26,454 nucleotides of DNA from Penium margaritaceum (taxonomy: Eukaryota > Streptophyta > Zygnematophyceae > Desmidiales > Peniaceae): contig SZWC01006773.1 in the NCBI GenBank assembly GCA_023375785.1, positions 59,708-86,161 on the forward strand. Reading direction: 5' to 3'. The stretch's first letter is position 1; the number at the start of each line of letters is the position of its first letter. The notes beneath the pieces were generated by a model. That model ran no database searches and was not told the origin of the DNA. It saw only the letters and a list, made by a program, of their open reading frames with translations. The translations under genes and the position numbers were made by a program. Below, in pieces: positions 10,036 through 20,400 of the stretch.

Positions 10036-10460
10036 GATGTGCCACTTGGCGGCTAGTGGATGCGCCAATTGGCGAGTTTGTGAGTTGGTGTGGAGTGGCT
10101 ACCCCCAAAAGTGCCACTGTCCACACACCTTAGATGTCAGGCCTAGGACTATATGTACCAGGCTCATTCCTCATTCTAAACATACAATCTGGCCTTAGAT
10201 GCTCCTCACAAGGCTGTCCAACTAAGGAACATTATAAAGAAGGCACTGGTTGGTCTAAGCCCCAGGAGTTTGTCTTTGACTAGCAACTCGCGCGAAAGTG
10301 ACCAAGTGTTAAGTGGACACAGTTGCTAGCAAGTGATTGCCTAGGTGCTGCTCAGTGTGGAATCGTGATCCTGAGGGTGATATCTTCTTCTAGCTGAAAT
10401 GCTAGGAGCGGATGGCAGGTGCTATTGTGTCGGCCCTGTTTTCTAGGCTGTTCGCCTCAG
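10036..10460. other. Unexplained joint sequence between A and B pol
   Basis: This occupies the place where A's 5' LTR, the rest of B's 5' LTR, B's leader and B's gag should be, but resembles none of them. It contains a palindromic GCCAATTGGC at about 10064, two copies of GTGCCACT (about 10039 and 10112) and a TATA-like CTATATGTA at about 10149. It carries no open frame of note. It could be a foreign LTR fragment, filler DNA at a deletion joint, or very diverged B sequence. Confidence 0.5.
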
Positions 10461-11163
10461 GCCGGTTGACACGCTCGCCTTGCCGTGTCGCCCGCCGAGC
10501 GTCCCGCTGGTGCACCCTGTTCAGTCGTCGAGTGCTACATTGCCCCTTGTACGCATGTCACAGATGCCACCTGGGTCGTTGACTCAGGTGCCATCACATG
10601 ACGTGTCGTTGTGATGCCTTCGTTGTCTTGCATCCCGTTGGTGCTGTTCGCTCTGTCCGCATTGCAGTTGGCCATGAGGTCCCTGTCCAGGGTGTTGTGG
10701 TTGTACAGTTCACCAGGCCAGCTGGTCCCGTATACATCTCTGACGTCCTCTTTGTCCCTGATCTGGAACTCCGCCTCCTGTCTGTCCGTGCCTGCATCAA
10801 GATGGGTCTGGGTGTAATGCACACAACTGCCGATGCTCGCATCTTTGTGCGCAACACCGAGGAGACCGTCCTCAGCGGGACGGTCATCGATGATCTCTAT
10901 CACATCTCTGGGTCCTCTGCTAGTGCTCTGCCTTGCCTCCTTCTCCCACTGCTCGTGTCTTCATTGCTGGAGCTCTGTCCCCTGAGCACCACCGTCTCCT
11001 GCATCAACGCCTCTGTCATGTGCACCTAGGGGCTGTCGACAGGCTGATCCGCACTCATCCTGCTCTCGGTCTTGATGCGGTGTCCTTTGAGGCACCGCCC
11101 ACGACCGACTGCCTGTCCTGTGCTGAAGGCAAAATGCACCGGTCCACCTATCCTGAGTCTGTC
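10461..11163 (+). pseudogene. Element B protease and pre-integrase domain (broken)
   Basis: Similarity to A and C begins near 10463 and becomes clear at TWVVDSGA (Asp codon 10581-10583), the Copia aspartic protease site. A small deletion shifts the frame right after it, and MTCRCDAFVVL resumes at 10598. The PAGPVYISDVLFVPDLELRLLSV segment is typical of the Copia protease C-terminus. The frame changes again at about 10935 and continues with HHRLLHQRLCHVHLG and DCLSCAEGKMHRS, the zinc-binding pre-integrase domain. Gag and the zinc knuckle are absent upstream. The sequence is clearly diverged from A and C, marking a separate family. Confidence 0.87.
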
Positions 11164-12663
11164 TCCAGGGCTCGTCGGCCCTTGGAGCTTGTCCACTCCG
11201 ACCTCATGGGTCTGCTCCCTGTCGAGTTTCAGGAGGAATGCGGCTGCTACGTCATGACGTTGACTAATGACATCACGCGCATGTGCTGGGTCTACAGTCT
11301 GTGTCAGAAGAGCAACACCGCCATTGCTCTCCGCCTTTAGGCTTTGGCTGGTCAAGGCCGAACGCCAGTCCCACCGCTCGCTTCGCTCTGACCGTGGAGG
11401 CGAGTACCTCGGGGACATGGCACGCTCCTTCACCGAGCTTGGAGTCTTTCAAAACCTCTCTGCTCCCGCCACCCCCCAGCAGAACGGTGTCTTGGAGCGC
11501 TGGAACCGCACCATGGAGGACGCGGTCCACGCCATGCGCACCGACAGTGCCATGCCTGAGGCCTTTGCCTTTGAGGGCATGGCGTACATGACCTGGGTCT
11601 GGAACCGCATTCCACACGCCCCCCTCCCAGGTCACCGCATGCCCTACGAGCTGTGGTACGGCTGTCTGCGCCTGGCCCATGTCTAGGGCTCCCTTGCCTG
11701 TGTCTGGTTCACATCGGAGCAGCAAGGGACGAGCTTTCTCCGTGGGATCGCATCTGCACCTTTGTCGGCGTGGCCTCGCGGTTGAAGGCCTGGCGGTTTT
11801 GGGATCCTGAAAGACGTCGCATCGTGGAGTCATGCGATGCTCTCTTCTACGAGCACCTCGCGTTCCGCGACCTTGGTCGTATCCACGCTCTTCGCGCTAC
11901 CCATACCCTTGGGTGTCCCGGGCCACGTCGTGTGGGGGGGGTGCCTGTCACGGTTGGCTCAGTGCCCCCGGCCAGTGCGGTCACTCCGTTGCCAACACCG
12001 CACGAGCTGTCCCCAGAGGCTGTGCCTGTCGGCACCTCCAGCCCCGTCCCAATTGCGGCTCGCTCTCCCGCCCCTGACGTTGCGCTCTTGCTCGTGTCCT
12101 AGTCTGCGTCATAATCCGCATTTGCGTCTCAGGCCGTACCTGATCCTCAGTCCGTGTCAACATCTGAGGCCCTGCCCAATCCTGTGTTCGCGTCCGTGTC
12201 TGGCCCTTAGCCGTCCCCGCCTTCGGCCGCTGACGCGCCCGCGTCTGCTGTGGATCTGTTCCCGGCCACTAAGGTCGCGCCATCCTCTACTGACGTGCCT
12301 GCCATGCAGTCCACCCATGCATCGGAGTCGGCAGCGGCCCCTGCTCCGCCCCTGTCCGACCCATACACACAGGCACCCGGCGGAAGCCTCCGCCTTAGCC
12401 CCACGCGCAGCGTTGCCAGCGGTGACCCTGGCACAAAGGCCCTTGGCCTTAGTGCTCGCGGCCTCATGGAGGTTCACCCTGGCTGTGCCAGTGGCATGGC
12501 ACTACTTGCTCATGAACGCGGTGTCGCTCGTGATGCCGCTGAGTCCATGGTGATGGTCGACCCTCCCTCTGTGGCGTATGCTCTGGCCACACATAGTGCA
12601 CCATCGTTGTCTCCTGATCCCACCAGTCTTCCTGAGGCCTTGTCAGCCCCTGACGCTGAGCAG
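11164..12663 (+). pseudogene. Element B integrase core and variable linker (broken)
   Basis: The integrase catalytic triad is intact by sequence: LVHSDLMG, SDRGGEYLG and NGVLERWNRTM. A frameshift near 11335 separates the first Asp from the rest, and a TAG replaces TGG at 11684-11686. The next frame (11710-12100) holds KAWRFWDPERRRIVESCDALFY. It then enters a Pro/Ser/Ala-rich linker with a TAG at 12100-12102 and further stops (TAA, TAG) before 12250. The open part 12250-12666 contains SVASGDPGTKALGLS, also present in A and C. It closes at TGA 12664-12666, where C has TGG. Confidence 0.86.
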
Positions 12664-13607
12664 TGACGAGCTGCCTGCCAGGCTGAGCTCGATGCCATCC
12701 GAGAGCATAGCGTCTTTGAGCTGGTGGACTTGTCGAAGAACCGCAAGGCCATCAAGGCCAAGTGGGTTCTATGCAAGAAACTCAAACCAGAGAACACTGT
12801 GGAGCGCTTCAGAGCCCGCCTGACAGCAAAAGGCTTCTCCCAAGTCCCCGGTGTGGACTACACCGAGACCTTTGCCCCTGTTGGCAGGATGACGACCACG
12901 CTCAAGCTGTTGAGCCATGTGACCCAGCACGACTGAGAGCTCCATCAGATGGATTTCAACAACGCGTTTCTGAACGAGAACCTTGAGGAAGAGTTCTACA
13001 TGGTCCAACGACCGGCTTTGAGGATGGTACCGGTCGTGTGTACCGGCTGCGGAAGGCCTTGTACAGCGTGAAGCAGTCACCTCGCTGCTAGAATTAGGAG
13101 ATCACCAGCATGCTGAGAAGCGCTGGGTACGTTCAGAGTGATGCTGACCCATCCCTGTTCCTCTCACAGTGCCTAGTACGGATCGCTGCCATCCTTGTCT
13201 ATGTGGATGATCTTGTGATCGACTCGCCTGACCTGAGAGCAGTGAACACTGCCAAGGCCGTTCTCTCCTCGGCCTACATGATGAAAGACCTTGGTGAGGC
13301 CTCTGTCTTTCTGGGGATGGAGATCATACGCGACCATGTCCGTCGCACACTCCGCGTCCATCAGGCAGGCTACGCAGAAGCTGTGGGGGAGCGCTTTGCT
13401 ACCGTCCGCACGGCCTCCACGCCCATGACCCCTCAAGGGCAGGCCGTCCTGAAGGTGGATGATCCAGCTGACCTGGGGGAGCCAGTCAACGTGACCCTGT
13501 ACGTGAGAGTCATCGGCTTGCTCATGTACCTGGCCACCACGACACAGCCCGACATTTCCTTCACTGTCAACCTGCTTGTCCAGTTCTCGCAGGCTCCACG
13601 CCAGTGA
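12664..13607 (+). pseudogene. Element B reverse transcriptase (broken)
   Basis: The RNA-dependent DNA polymerase domain is recognisable from KAKWVLCKKLK, RLTAKGFSQVPGVDY, ETFAPVGRM and QMDFNNAFLNENLEEE. The catalytic box YVDD is intact at 13200-13211, followed by MKDLGEASVFLGMEI. Damage: TGA for TGG at 12934-12936, a frameshift near 13005, TAG for TGG at 13089-13091, TAG for CAG at 13095-13097 and TGA at 13605-13607. The longest surviving frame is 13110-13607. Confidence 0.88.
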
Positions 13608-14160
13608 ACACTGGAGGCAACAGTCCGGTGTGTACGCTACATCCTTTCCACCAGACGCTTCGGCCTGTGCTTCTGCGAGCAGGTGTCCATTGTGCTCGAT
13701 GGGTACACAGACAGTGACTGGGCGTGGAGTCCAGATGGGAAGAGCCGCACCGGCTACTTTTTTCTCATTGGAGGCACCGTGGTATCCTGGCGTAGTGAGA
13801 AGCATGCATAGTATGCAGCACTGCGGAGCTAGAGTATGTTGCTCTGGGCGCCGGTGCAGTTGAGTGTGTCTGGCTTGTCCATGTGCTACGTGAATTGTGT
13901 CAGTCCATTCCCCCCATTTTCCTTCAGTGTGACAACATGAGCGCGGAGGCAATCGCTAAGAACTCATGTGTGTTTCATGCACGCACAAAGCACATCAATG
14001 TCGAGCACCACTTTGTGCGTGACGTGGTTGACCATGGTGAGATCTGAGTCATCCACCTGGGCACTAACAGGCAGCGCGCGGATTTTCTGACCAAGGCTCT
14101 GGGTCGTTCGAAGTTTCATGCGACCACTTGTTCCATGGGACTCTGCCCCATTCCTGTTGC
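13608..14160 (+). pseudogene. Element B RNase H and pol C-terminus (broken)
   Basis: Copia RNase H with DGYTDSDWAWSPDG, a segment around VSWRSEKHA that is disrupted by a TAG and a frameshift near 13809, EYVALGAGAVECVW, LQCDNMSAEAIAKN and RTKHINVEHHFVRDVV. The metal-binding acidic residues (DSDW, EYVAL, CDN) are present. QRADFLTKALGRSKF and LCPIPVAG close the domain. A and C stop two codons later, whereas B has TGC there and would read on to about 14241. Confidence 0.86.
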
Positions 14161-14281
14161 AGGTTGCCTCCTCATGTGCCACCTTGTGTGTGTCATGCTT
14201 GCTGCCTGCAACGTTTGTGTGTTTTCTTGCCTTGTACATAGTTAGTGTCTGCATGTGTATGGACGTGTATCGCCCTTTGGT

Positions 14282-14291
14282 CATGGGGGAG
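14282..14291 (+). other. Polypurine tract of element B
   Basis: CATGGGGGAG directly before the LTR start TGTTGTTGTG. It is identical to the tracts of A and C although B's pol is more distant, which points to strong functional constraint when the families were active. Confidence 0.87.
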
Positions 14292-14774
14292 TGTTGTTGT
14301 GTGTGTCGTACACGGCTTACGGTGACCCCTCGGCTCATGTCCATTCACGTGCAGATCCCTGACATGGCTACGGTGGTAGAAGACCGGCAGCCGGATGGGC
14401 ACCCAGAAGGCATTTTTCCTTATTTAGATTCGTGCTGTGGGACAGCACATAGGCGTGCAGCCTATCAGGACATAACTCTTGTTGATGCAGCCGTTCTGGT
14501 TCAGACGACTCATCGTTCTGACGTGTTTGTGGAGAGTTATGCCCAAAATTGTGTTTTTGTCATTGTTTTGACCTGCTAGAAATTGTGCGCCCATGTGCGC
14601 CGCGTGTGTGTGCACCCAATAGGTCAAAGACACTATTTAGGTTGTGTGGGCCTCAATTGTTAACCCTCTCTACACATTTGCTTGCAGCCAGACGCTTTGA
14701 TGCGCCGTGCTAGTCAGACCCTTGCAGTTGATTTCTGCCCTACTGTCTAGCACCTGCTTGCACGCATTCTGTCA
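14292..14774 (+). mobile_element. 3' LTR of element B
   Basis: 483 bases, from TGTTGT to TCTGTCA. Its first 157 bases match the truncated 5' LTR at 2894-3050. The end is fixed by CA followed by GTTAT, the same five bases that precede the 5' LTR. It contains a CACGTG at about 14347 and an inverted repeat GTGCTAG (14707-14713) with CTAGCAC (14747-14753) near the U5 end. The middle section resembles LTR X. Confidence 0.85.
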
Positions 14775-14923
14775 GTTATGACCGGGCGAGTGTTTTAGCC
14801 TCGGCTGGACCGCTCTGGCAGTTTTCATAGTTTTGCATGAGTTCCACCTGGTGCATAGAAAAACTCGCCCCTAGCTGTGCACCAGGCCTCACAGCTGTTT
14901 AGTTGGTTGCTCATTGTTGTAAC
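14775..14923 (+). mobile_element. LTR X, segment 2
   Basis: Continuation of X's LTR between the insertions of B and C. The first five bases are B's target duplication; the last five (GTAAC, 14919-14923) are C's. It contains a perfect 9-base inverted repeat, CCTGGTGCA (14847-14855) with TGCACCAGG (14878-14886). Confidence 0.75.
14919..14923. repeat. Target-site duplication of element C, left copy (GTAAC)
   Basis: GTAAC precedes the TGTTGTG start of C's 5' LTR. The same five bases follow C's 3' LTR at 22689-22693. Confidence 0.9.
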
Positions 14924-15568
14924 TGTTGTGATTTCTGACGTTTCCTGTCGACCTGTATAGTTTACTGTGACCATTCGGCCGTGTCCATGCCCGTGCAGAT
15001 CCCTGATGCGGACCCATGTGGTACAGGTGCGTTGTCTGGTGGTGGACTACCAGCTTGGAGCTGACCGACGACCGTCCCAGAGCTCTGGACGCTGCCTGGG
15101 ACCTACTGTAGTTTTTTTGGAGCACGTAGGAGTTTATCGGTGGACTGGCCGTGGGCCCGATTTGCATGTTTTTGCATTGCGTATCCACTGTTTGATGCTG
15201 GATGCATGCATGCGACCAGTCGTAGCATCCGGCCTGTGATTGTGTACATCTAGGTTCAGACGGCGTAGCCTTTTGACATGTCTATATTGAGTTACGGCCA
15301 AAACAGTGGTTTTAGGCCAGTTTTAGGGGAGACCTTGTGCTGCTGCGTGCGACACCCGCCGTGCGCCGCGGCAGGTACTTATGCCATGGGCCTGTCATTT
15401 GTCAACTCTCTCTACAAATGCTATTGAAACATTCTGACACTTTGCCTTGTGTCTCCTAGCCAGACCCTTGCCGTTGTGTGTAAGACTTGTGATTGTCGTC
15501 ACCGTTTGACTAGGTATGGACGCCTAGTCAGCGGCTGTGTCGTTAGGAAGCTTCCACACATTTTCTCA
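14924..15568 (+). mobile_element. 5' LTR of element C
   Basis: 645 bases, beginning TGTTGTG and ending TTTTCTCA against the primer site. Near the U5 end lies a hairpin, TGACTAGG (15507-15514) with CCTAGTCA (15523-15530), inside the conserved GACGCCTAGTCAGC stretch. No strong TATA box was obvious, though TATAG occurs at about 14956. Confidence 0.92.
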
Positions 15569-15580
15569 TGGGATCAGAGC
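15569..15580 (+). other. Primer binding site of element C
   Basis: TGGGATCAGAGC directly abuts the LTR end. It differs from the TGGTATCAGAGC of X and Y only at 15572 (G for T). Initiator-Met tRNA priming is inferred. Confidence 0.85.
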
Positions 15581-16479
15581 AGCGAGACCTCTCTCGCTGA
15601 GCTGCACCGCAGAGACGCATCACCGGCAGCAACAGCGAGAGTCACAGGCGCCTCCGCATCCCGGGACTCGTTGTAGCCGTTTTCAACAGCGACATCACCA
15701 CGCAGCCCTTACCACCTCTTTGGGTGAGCTATGGCACTTACCAGCTCTAGTAGCCAAGGCGAGCAGCAGCAGCACCGGGTGGTAGTAGTAGCCGTGTCTG
15801 GCTGGGCATTCTGACCAAAACAAAAGAAAAAAGAAGGGAAGCAACACGCAGCGACAGCCTGTAGCAACAGCTCGCAGCGTAAAACGGCGGCTGCGAGCAG
15901 CAGCAGCGCGTGGCGGCAGCGAGCAGCAATAGCGGTAGCAAGCAGCACCAGCGGCAATAGCAGCTGCGGGTAGCAATAGCATCACGGCAATAGTAGCAGC
16001 ATCACTACGCTTGCTGTAGCGCCATTAGTAACAACAGCAGCATTAGCATTGTAGTAGCAGCACCAGCAGCAACATTGCACTAGCAACAGTAGCTACAACA
16101 GCGGAGCAGCAACAGTAGCGGCCGCAGCGGTAGTAGTGCTACGCAACAGTGCTGCGTGAAGCTACGACACAGCCGCACAGATTCTACGCAACTGCGTAGA
16201 TTCTACATAGCTGCGCAGCCACGCAAGGGGGTGACGAGGTCCTCCCCCTCATACCAAAGAGTCTGCGTGACCCACACACAAAGGTGCTGATGTCAGCATG
16301 TTCCTTACTGACATCATCAGGTCCATGCTGATGTCAGCAAATCCCTGCTGATGTCAGCACTTGTCTTACACATTTTGGGGTCGGAAAGTCAAAAATTGCC
16401 AGCGTTTTAACTCCTCGAGAACCGATGACGGCTCTGAAATCGAACGGTTCTGACATTCCGGTCCATACTGAGCGCGGAC
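15581..16479 (+). repeat. CAG-rich leader of element C
   Basis: About 900 bases of untranslated leader. The segment of about 15755-16150 is dense in CAG/GCA triplets interrupted mainly by TAG and CAA. After GGGGGTGACGAGGTCC (about 16226) come three exact copies of TGCTGATGTCAGCA, at 16285, 16326 and 16346. A poly-purine block (ACAAAAGAAAAAAGAAGGG, about 15820) corresponds to a T-run in A. No open frame reads through. Confidence 0.82.
16285..16359 (+). repeat. Triple TGCTGATGTCAGCA motif
   Basis: Exact copies at 16285-16298, 16326-16339 and 16346-16359, plus a partial inverse copy (ACTGACATCATCAG) at 16307. Each is an inverted repeat (TGCTGA/TCAGCA around TG). Element A carries the reverse complement at 9349-9362, in the same place relative to its gag. 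The motif is CRE/bZIP-like (A also has TGACGTCA), but an RNA structural role is equally possible. Confidence 0.75.
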
Positions 16480-17824
16480 ATGGCTCCGACCGGTGTCAAG
16501 GGCAATGGACCATCAGATCCCTCCCCTTCCTCCTCAGGGGTCATGAGCCCACACTCGCAAGCCATTGCGGATCTGCGGAGTCAGCAGGATGAGATACGTC
16601 ATCAGCAACAGCAACAGACTAACGCCATTTATGCGCTCAGTGATCTTATTCGTGGTTAGTCCACGGCTCCACAGTAGCCATCCTAACGGTGCCATACCTT
16701 CTGCACAGCAGCCGACATCTACACCGAGGAGAGCAACAGGACATGACCCACCACTTTTCGATCCTTTGGATGAGGACCCTGACCAGGGAGAGTCGCAAGC
16801 TTCCGGAGCGTCTCCGCCAGCTTCAAACACATTCCAGTTCTCTGTTCCCGGAGATCTGACCCTCGCTTGATCCCTACCTCGGCGAATTTCCTCGTCCCGG
16901 TGTCTTCCCCATCCCTTGTCCTTCCCAGCTTGTGGTTGCTCTTGGAGTTACTGAGATACCCCTTTTTAGTCATAATTTTTTTTTCTAGATAGAATCACCG
17001 TCGGTTGTCGCTCCCCACGGAGCGACAACCCAAGGACTTCGAGACACGGCCTCCACGTTATGTCAGCGAGGAAGGCTTTGACTGCTGAGAGACTCTCTTC
17101 CAGGTCTGGGCCACTTCAGAGGGGGTATGGCCATACTATCACATCACGTACCAGGTTACGGACCGCGCTCAGGTGCTGACAGCGGCTAGGGCGATGCGCG
17201 GACTCCTTTACGCCATGCCGCGTGAGACTATCATGGACTTTCGCCCTTTCCTTGGAGAGGTCGGCACGGGCGTGGGTGCTGATCCACGTGGGGGCTGGGA
17301 CCTGGCATTGTCTCTGCTTCTTGCAGAGACGCACGCCACCCGCACGGCTCACATTCGCGCTTTCCACTCCCTTTGTCAGGGACCTACAGAGTCCGTAGCT
17401 GATTACTAGCGGTGTGCCATGCGCATCTACACACGCCTAGGGACTTCAGGAGGTACACAACTCTGGATGCTCCACGCTCATGATCGGAGTCCGCCTTGAG
17501 CACGCATACATCTTCTCGGGGTACAGCGATGCCGTGCTCGAGCCCTTCTCCACCTCTCTTTAGCTTCTTCCTTGGGCGCATCGGCTCTTCCTCCAGGTGA
17601 CTTCCGCCCGCAAGGTAGCCATGGCCAATCAAGAGAGTTCCCTTACTGTAGCGGTCATTGCGTCGCCACCGATGCCCCTATTGCAGACCACTTCTCCATC
17701 CTCTGGCACACCCTCGTCTTTCTCTTCCACCCCGGCTACCCCGCCTCAGATGCACGGTGTGGCAGACGTGACACAGGGGAAGAAGGATAAGAAGAAGCGT
17801 GGTTCAGGCCAGCAGCAGACGTAG
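16480..17824 (+). pseudogene. Element C gag (broken)
   Basis: Starts MAPTGVKGNGPSD, as in A, with a glutamine-rich stretch (RHQQQQQTNA). The first frame ends at TAG 16657-16659 (CAG in A). A frameshift follows near 16680, and TPRRATGHDPPLFDP continues in the next frame. Between about 16940 and 17005 C has an AT-rich stretch of roughly 65 bases absent from A. The capsid-like part resumes at 17173 (MLTAARAMRGLLYAMPRET) and is cut by TAG 17407-17409 (TGG in A), a frameshift near 17475, and TAG 17561-17563 (CAG in A). The basic tail GKKDKKKRGSGQQQ ends at TAG 17822-17824. Confidence 0.85.
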
Positions 17825-18918
17825 TCGCAACAGTCATCAGGCGGTAGCAGTGGACGTACTGTCCACTGCTATAATTGTGGAGGCGCTCATCACTACACCG
17901 AGTGCCAGCAACCGCTTGACTGGGCGTGGATTACACGCGGTCTTCACGCTGCACACGCGCAGTGGACTGCGTCGAGCAGCACAACCTCTGGTCGCACGAC
18001 GAGCTGTAGCAATTTCCGCTTCCTCACCGACGAGCAGTGGCGATCCGGACTCGCGTGACCGCACCATCGCCGAATTCCGTCACCTTCTCGCGCTTTGCTT
18101 TCAGGGAGGTGCAAGTCTGTTGGTCACAGCCGAGTGGTTCACATACTGTTTGTTTGTCTGTTCTCGTCGCTCGTGATGACTCGTGTGGGAGGGCACAACT
18201 GGCATGTGATGACGATGGGCCTGACAGTACCGATTAGATCCATGAGTCGCACCTTTGTGCCCTTCGTCGTTCCTCCTCACCTGTTGCTCATCGCCTGTCT
18301 GAGGCCGAGTGTTCCAGTGCTCGTTATACAATGACGTCCACCGGTCGTGATCCTGGTGGCACTTGGATCATCGATTCTGGTGCCACTCATTACATGACCT
18401 GTCGTCGTAGTGACTTAATTGTTCTCGGCCCTGATGCATCTGTTTCCTCCATTCGCACAGGCTCTGGTCAGTCCTTGCCAATCCAGGGTGTTGGGGTTGT
18501 GTGCTTCGATGGCCCGTCTGGCCCCTTGTATCTTTCCAAGGTGCTTGTGCCTGACCTTGAGCTCGGCATGCTTTCGGTGCGTGCATGCACACGGATGGGA
18601 CTCTCTGTGGAGCACATTTCAGACTCCACGACTGTGACAGCTATTGATACTCGTACCATTGTTCTTTGTGCCTCTGTTGTGGATGATCTGTATCGTGTCT
18701 CTCGGATTTCTTTTCTTTCTTGCTCCCCCTCCCCTCCTGCTCATGTATTTGTTACTGGCGTTTTGTCTGTTGAGCACGAGCGACTGTTGTATCGTCGCTT
18801 GTGTCATGTGGGCTCCAACACTATGTCAAAGCACATTCAGACACAGCTCGTACTTGGTCTTGACGCAACTCCTTTTGAGAAGCCGCCCAAGACCGATTGT
18901 CAGTTGCGCTCAGGGTAA
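17825..18918 (+). pseudogene. Element C zinc knuckle, protease and pre-integrase domain (broken)
   Basis: The zinc knuckle CYNCGGAHHYTEC (codons from 17867) has spacing CX2CX3HX4C, one residue shorter than the usual retroviral CX2CX4HX4C. The frame is lost after about 17990 and regained before 18331. The protease motif TWIIDSGATHYMT is intact at about 18361, followed by GPLYLSKVLVPDLELGMLSV. The pre-integrase region has ERLLYRRLCHVGSN. A 2-base loss at about 18906 breaks the final CX2C pair (CQLRSG against CQFCAQG in A). Confidence 0.87.
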
Positions 18919-20400
18919 GATGCATCATTGCACCTATCCCGACTCCTGTTCTCACGCACTACGTCCTCTCGAGTTGGTCCATTCGGACCTCCTCGGTCCT
19001 CTTCCTATTTTGTCTCTTTCCGATCGGGCGGATACTTCCTGACTCTGACTGATGACTTCACTCAGATGCGGTGGGTCTACGGCCTACGCCAGAAGAGTGA
19101 CACCTCTCTCGCGGTTTACCTCTGGCTAGTGATGGTTGAGCGTCTGTCCTACCACATGCTGTATACCTTCCGTTCGGATCGCGGCGGCGAGTTTCTTGGC
19201 AAGATGTACAGTTTCTTTGCCAAGCACGAGGTTTTGTACCAGGTCTCTGCTCCTGCTACTCCTCGGCAGAACGGTGTCTCTGAGCACTGGAACCACACCA
19301 TGGAGGATGCAGTTTGCACTATGTGGTTTGAGTGTGGTCTCCCGGAGTCCTTTGCTTTTGAAGGATTTGCCTACATAACGTGGGTCTAGAACTGCCTCCC
19401 GCACGGTCCCCTTTTGGACCACGTTACACCGTACGAGCTCTGGTTTGGCCATCGTCCAGACCTGTGTCTTGCTCATGTCTGGGGATCCTTGGTTTCTGTG
19501 TGGTATACCGAGGACCAGCAGGGGTCCAAGTTCTCATCATGGGGTCGCTTGTGTGCCTTCGTGAACACCTCCCCGTGGTCGAAGGCCTGGCGGTTTTGGG
19601 ACCCTACTCATTGTCGCATCGTTCAGTCCTGCGACGCGCTCTTCTTCGAGTCTCCCACCTACCGTGATCTGATCTCGATCATGTGGCTATCTGTCATGCA
19701 CGTTCCTACGTGTGAGGCTTCTCGACGTATGGGGGAGTCTGGGCCTGTGAGCACCTCTCATCCAGCTGATGTGTCCATTCGAGCCCCCTCCACTTCTCGG
19801 TCTCCGGCTCTTGATGACCCAACGATCATCGTTGTCGTCCCAGAGACCTCTCCAGCACATTCGACTTCTACCCCTATTCTCTTGCATCCCACAGGTATCC
19901 ATGTGTCTGTACCTGTGTCCACCAATACTCCTGTCTCAACTCCTGATCCTACTGTCACACCCAGTCCCGTGTCTCCCACACACGCATCTCCTCCCACTGC
20001 ATCACCTACTTCTTTGCCCCAGCCCTCACCAGCTGTGGTCGTGCTTGTTTGTGAGCCTGAGGTGAGCCCCTCAAGCCCAGGTTACTCGTGTGAGCCCGGC
20101 GGTCGTCTTCGACCATTGGTCTCTGGAGTCCAGCGAGCGTCAGGTCTCACACCCAGGCGCTCCACCCGCAGCATCGCGAGTGGTGATCCCGTCACAAAGG
20201 CCCTAGTCCTGAGTGTCTGTATTGATCACAGAGAGGTACATCCCGCATGCCCTGTAGGGCACGATCTCGTCACTCACGAGTTTCATATCGCTTGTGATGC
20301 AGCAGCTGACCTTGTGGTCGCCATACCCAGCACTGAGGCGTGTGCATTTGCCACTCAGAGCTCTTTCTCTATGGTTCCTGATCCGAGCACACTGAGGGAA
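18919..20400 (+). pseudogene. Element C integrase core and variable linker (broken)
   Basis: Catalytic residues are present: LVHSDLLG (in the frame ending at 19042), SDRGGEFLG and NGVSEHWNHTM. A frameshift near 19035 separates the first Asp from the rest. TAG 19387-19389 replaces TGG in TWVWN. The frame 19414-20520 is open: DHVTPYELWFGHRPD, KAWRFWDPTHCRIV, then a roughly 200-residue Ser/Thr/Pro-rich linker that is the least conserved part among A, B and C, followed by SIASGDPVTKALVLS. Confidence 0.87.

Noticed and set aside
10120..10330. Solo LTR inside the unexplained joint, from the TATA-like box
   Set aside because: I could not find matching TG and CA ends with a flanking 5-base duplication, nor a primer site or polypurine tract.
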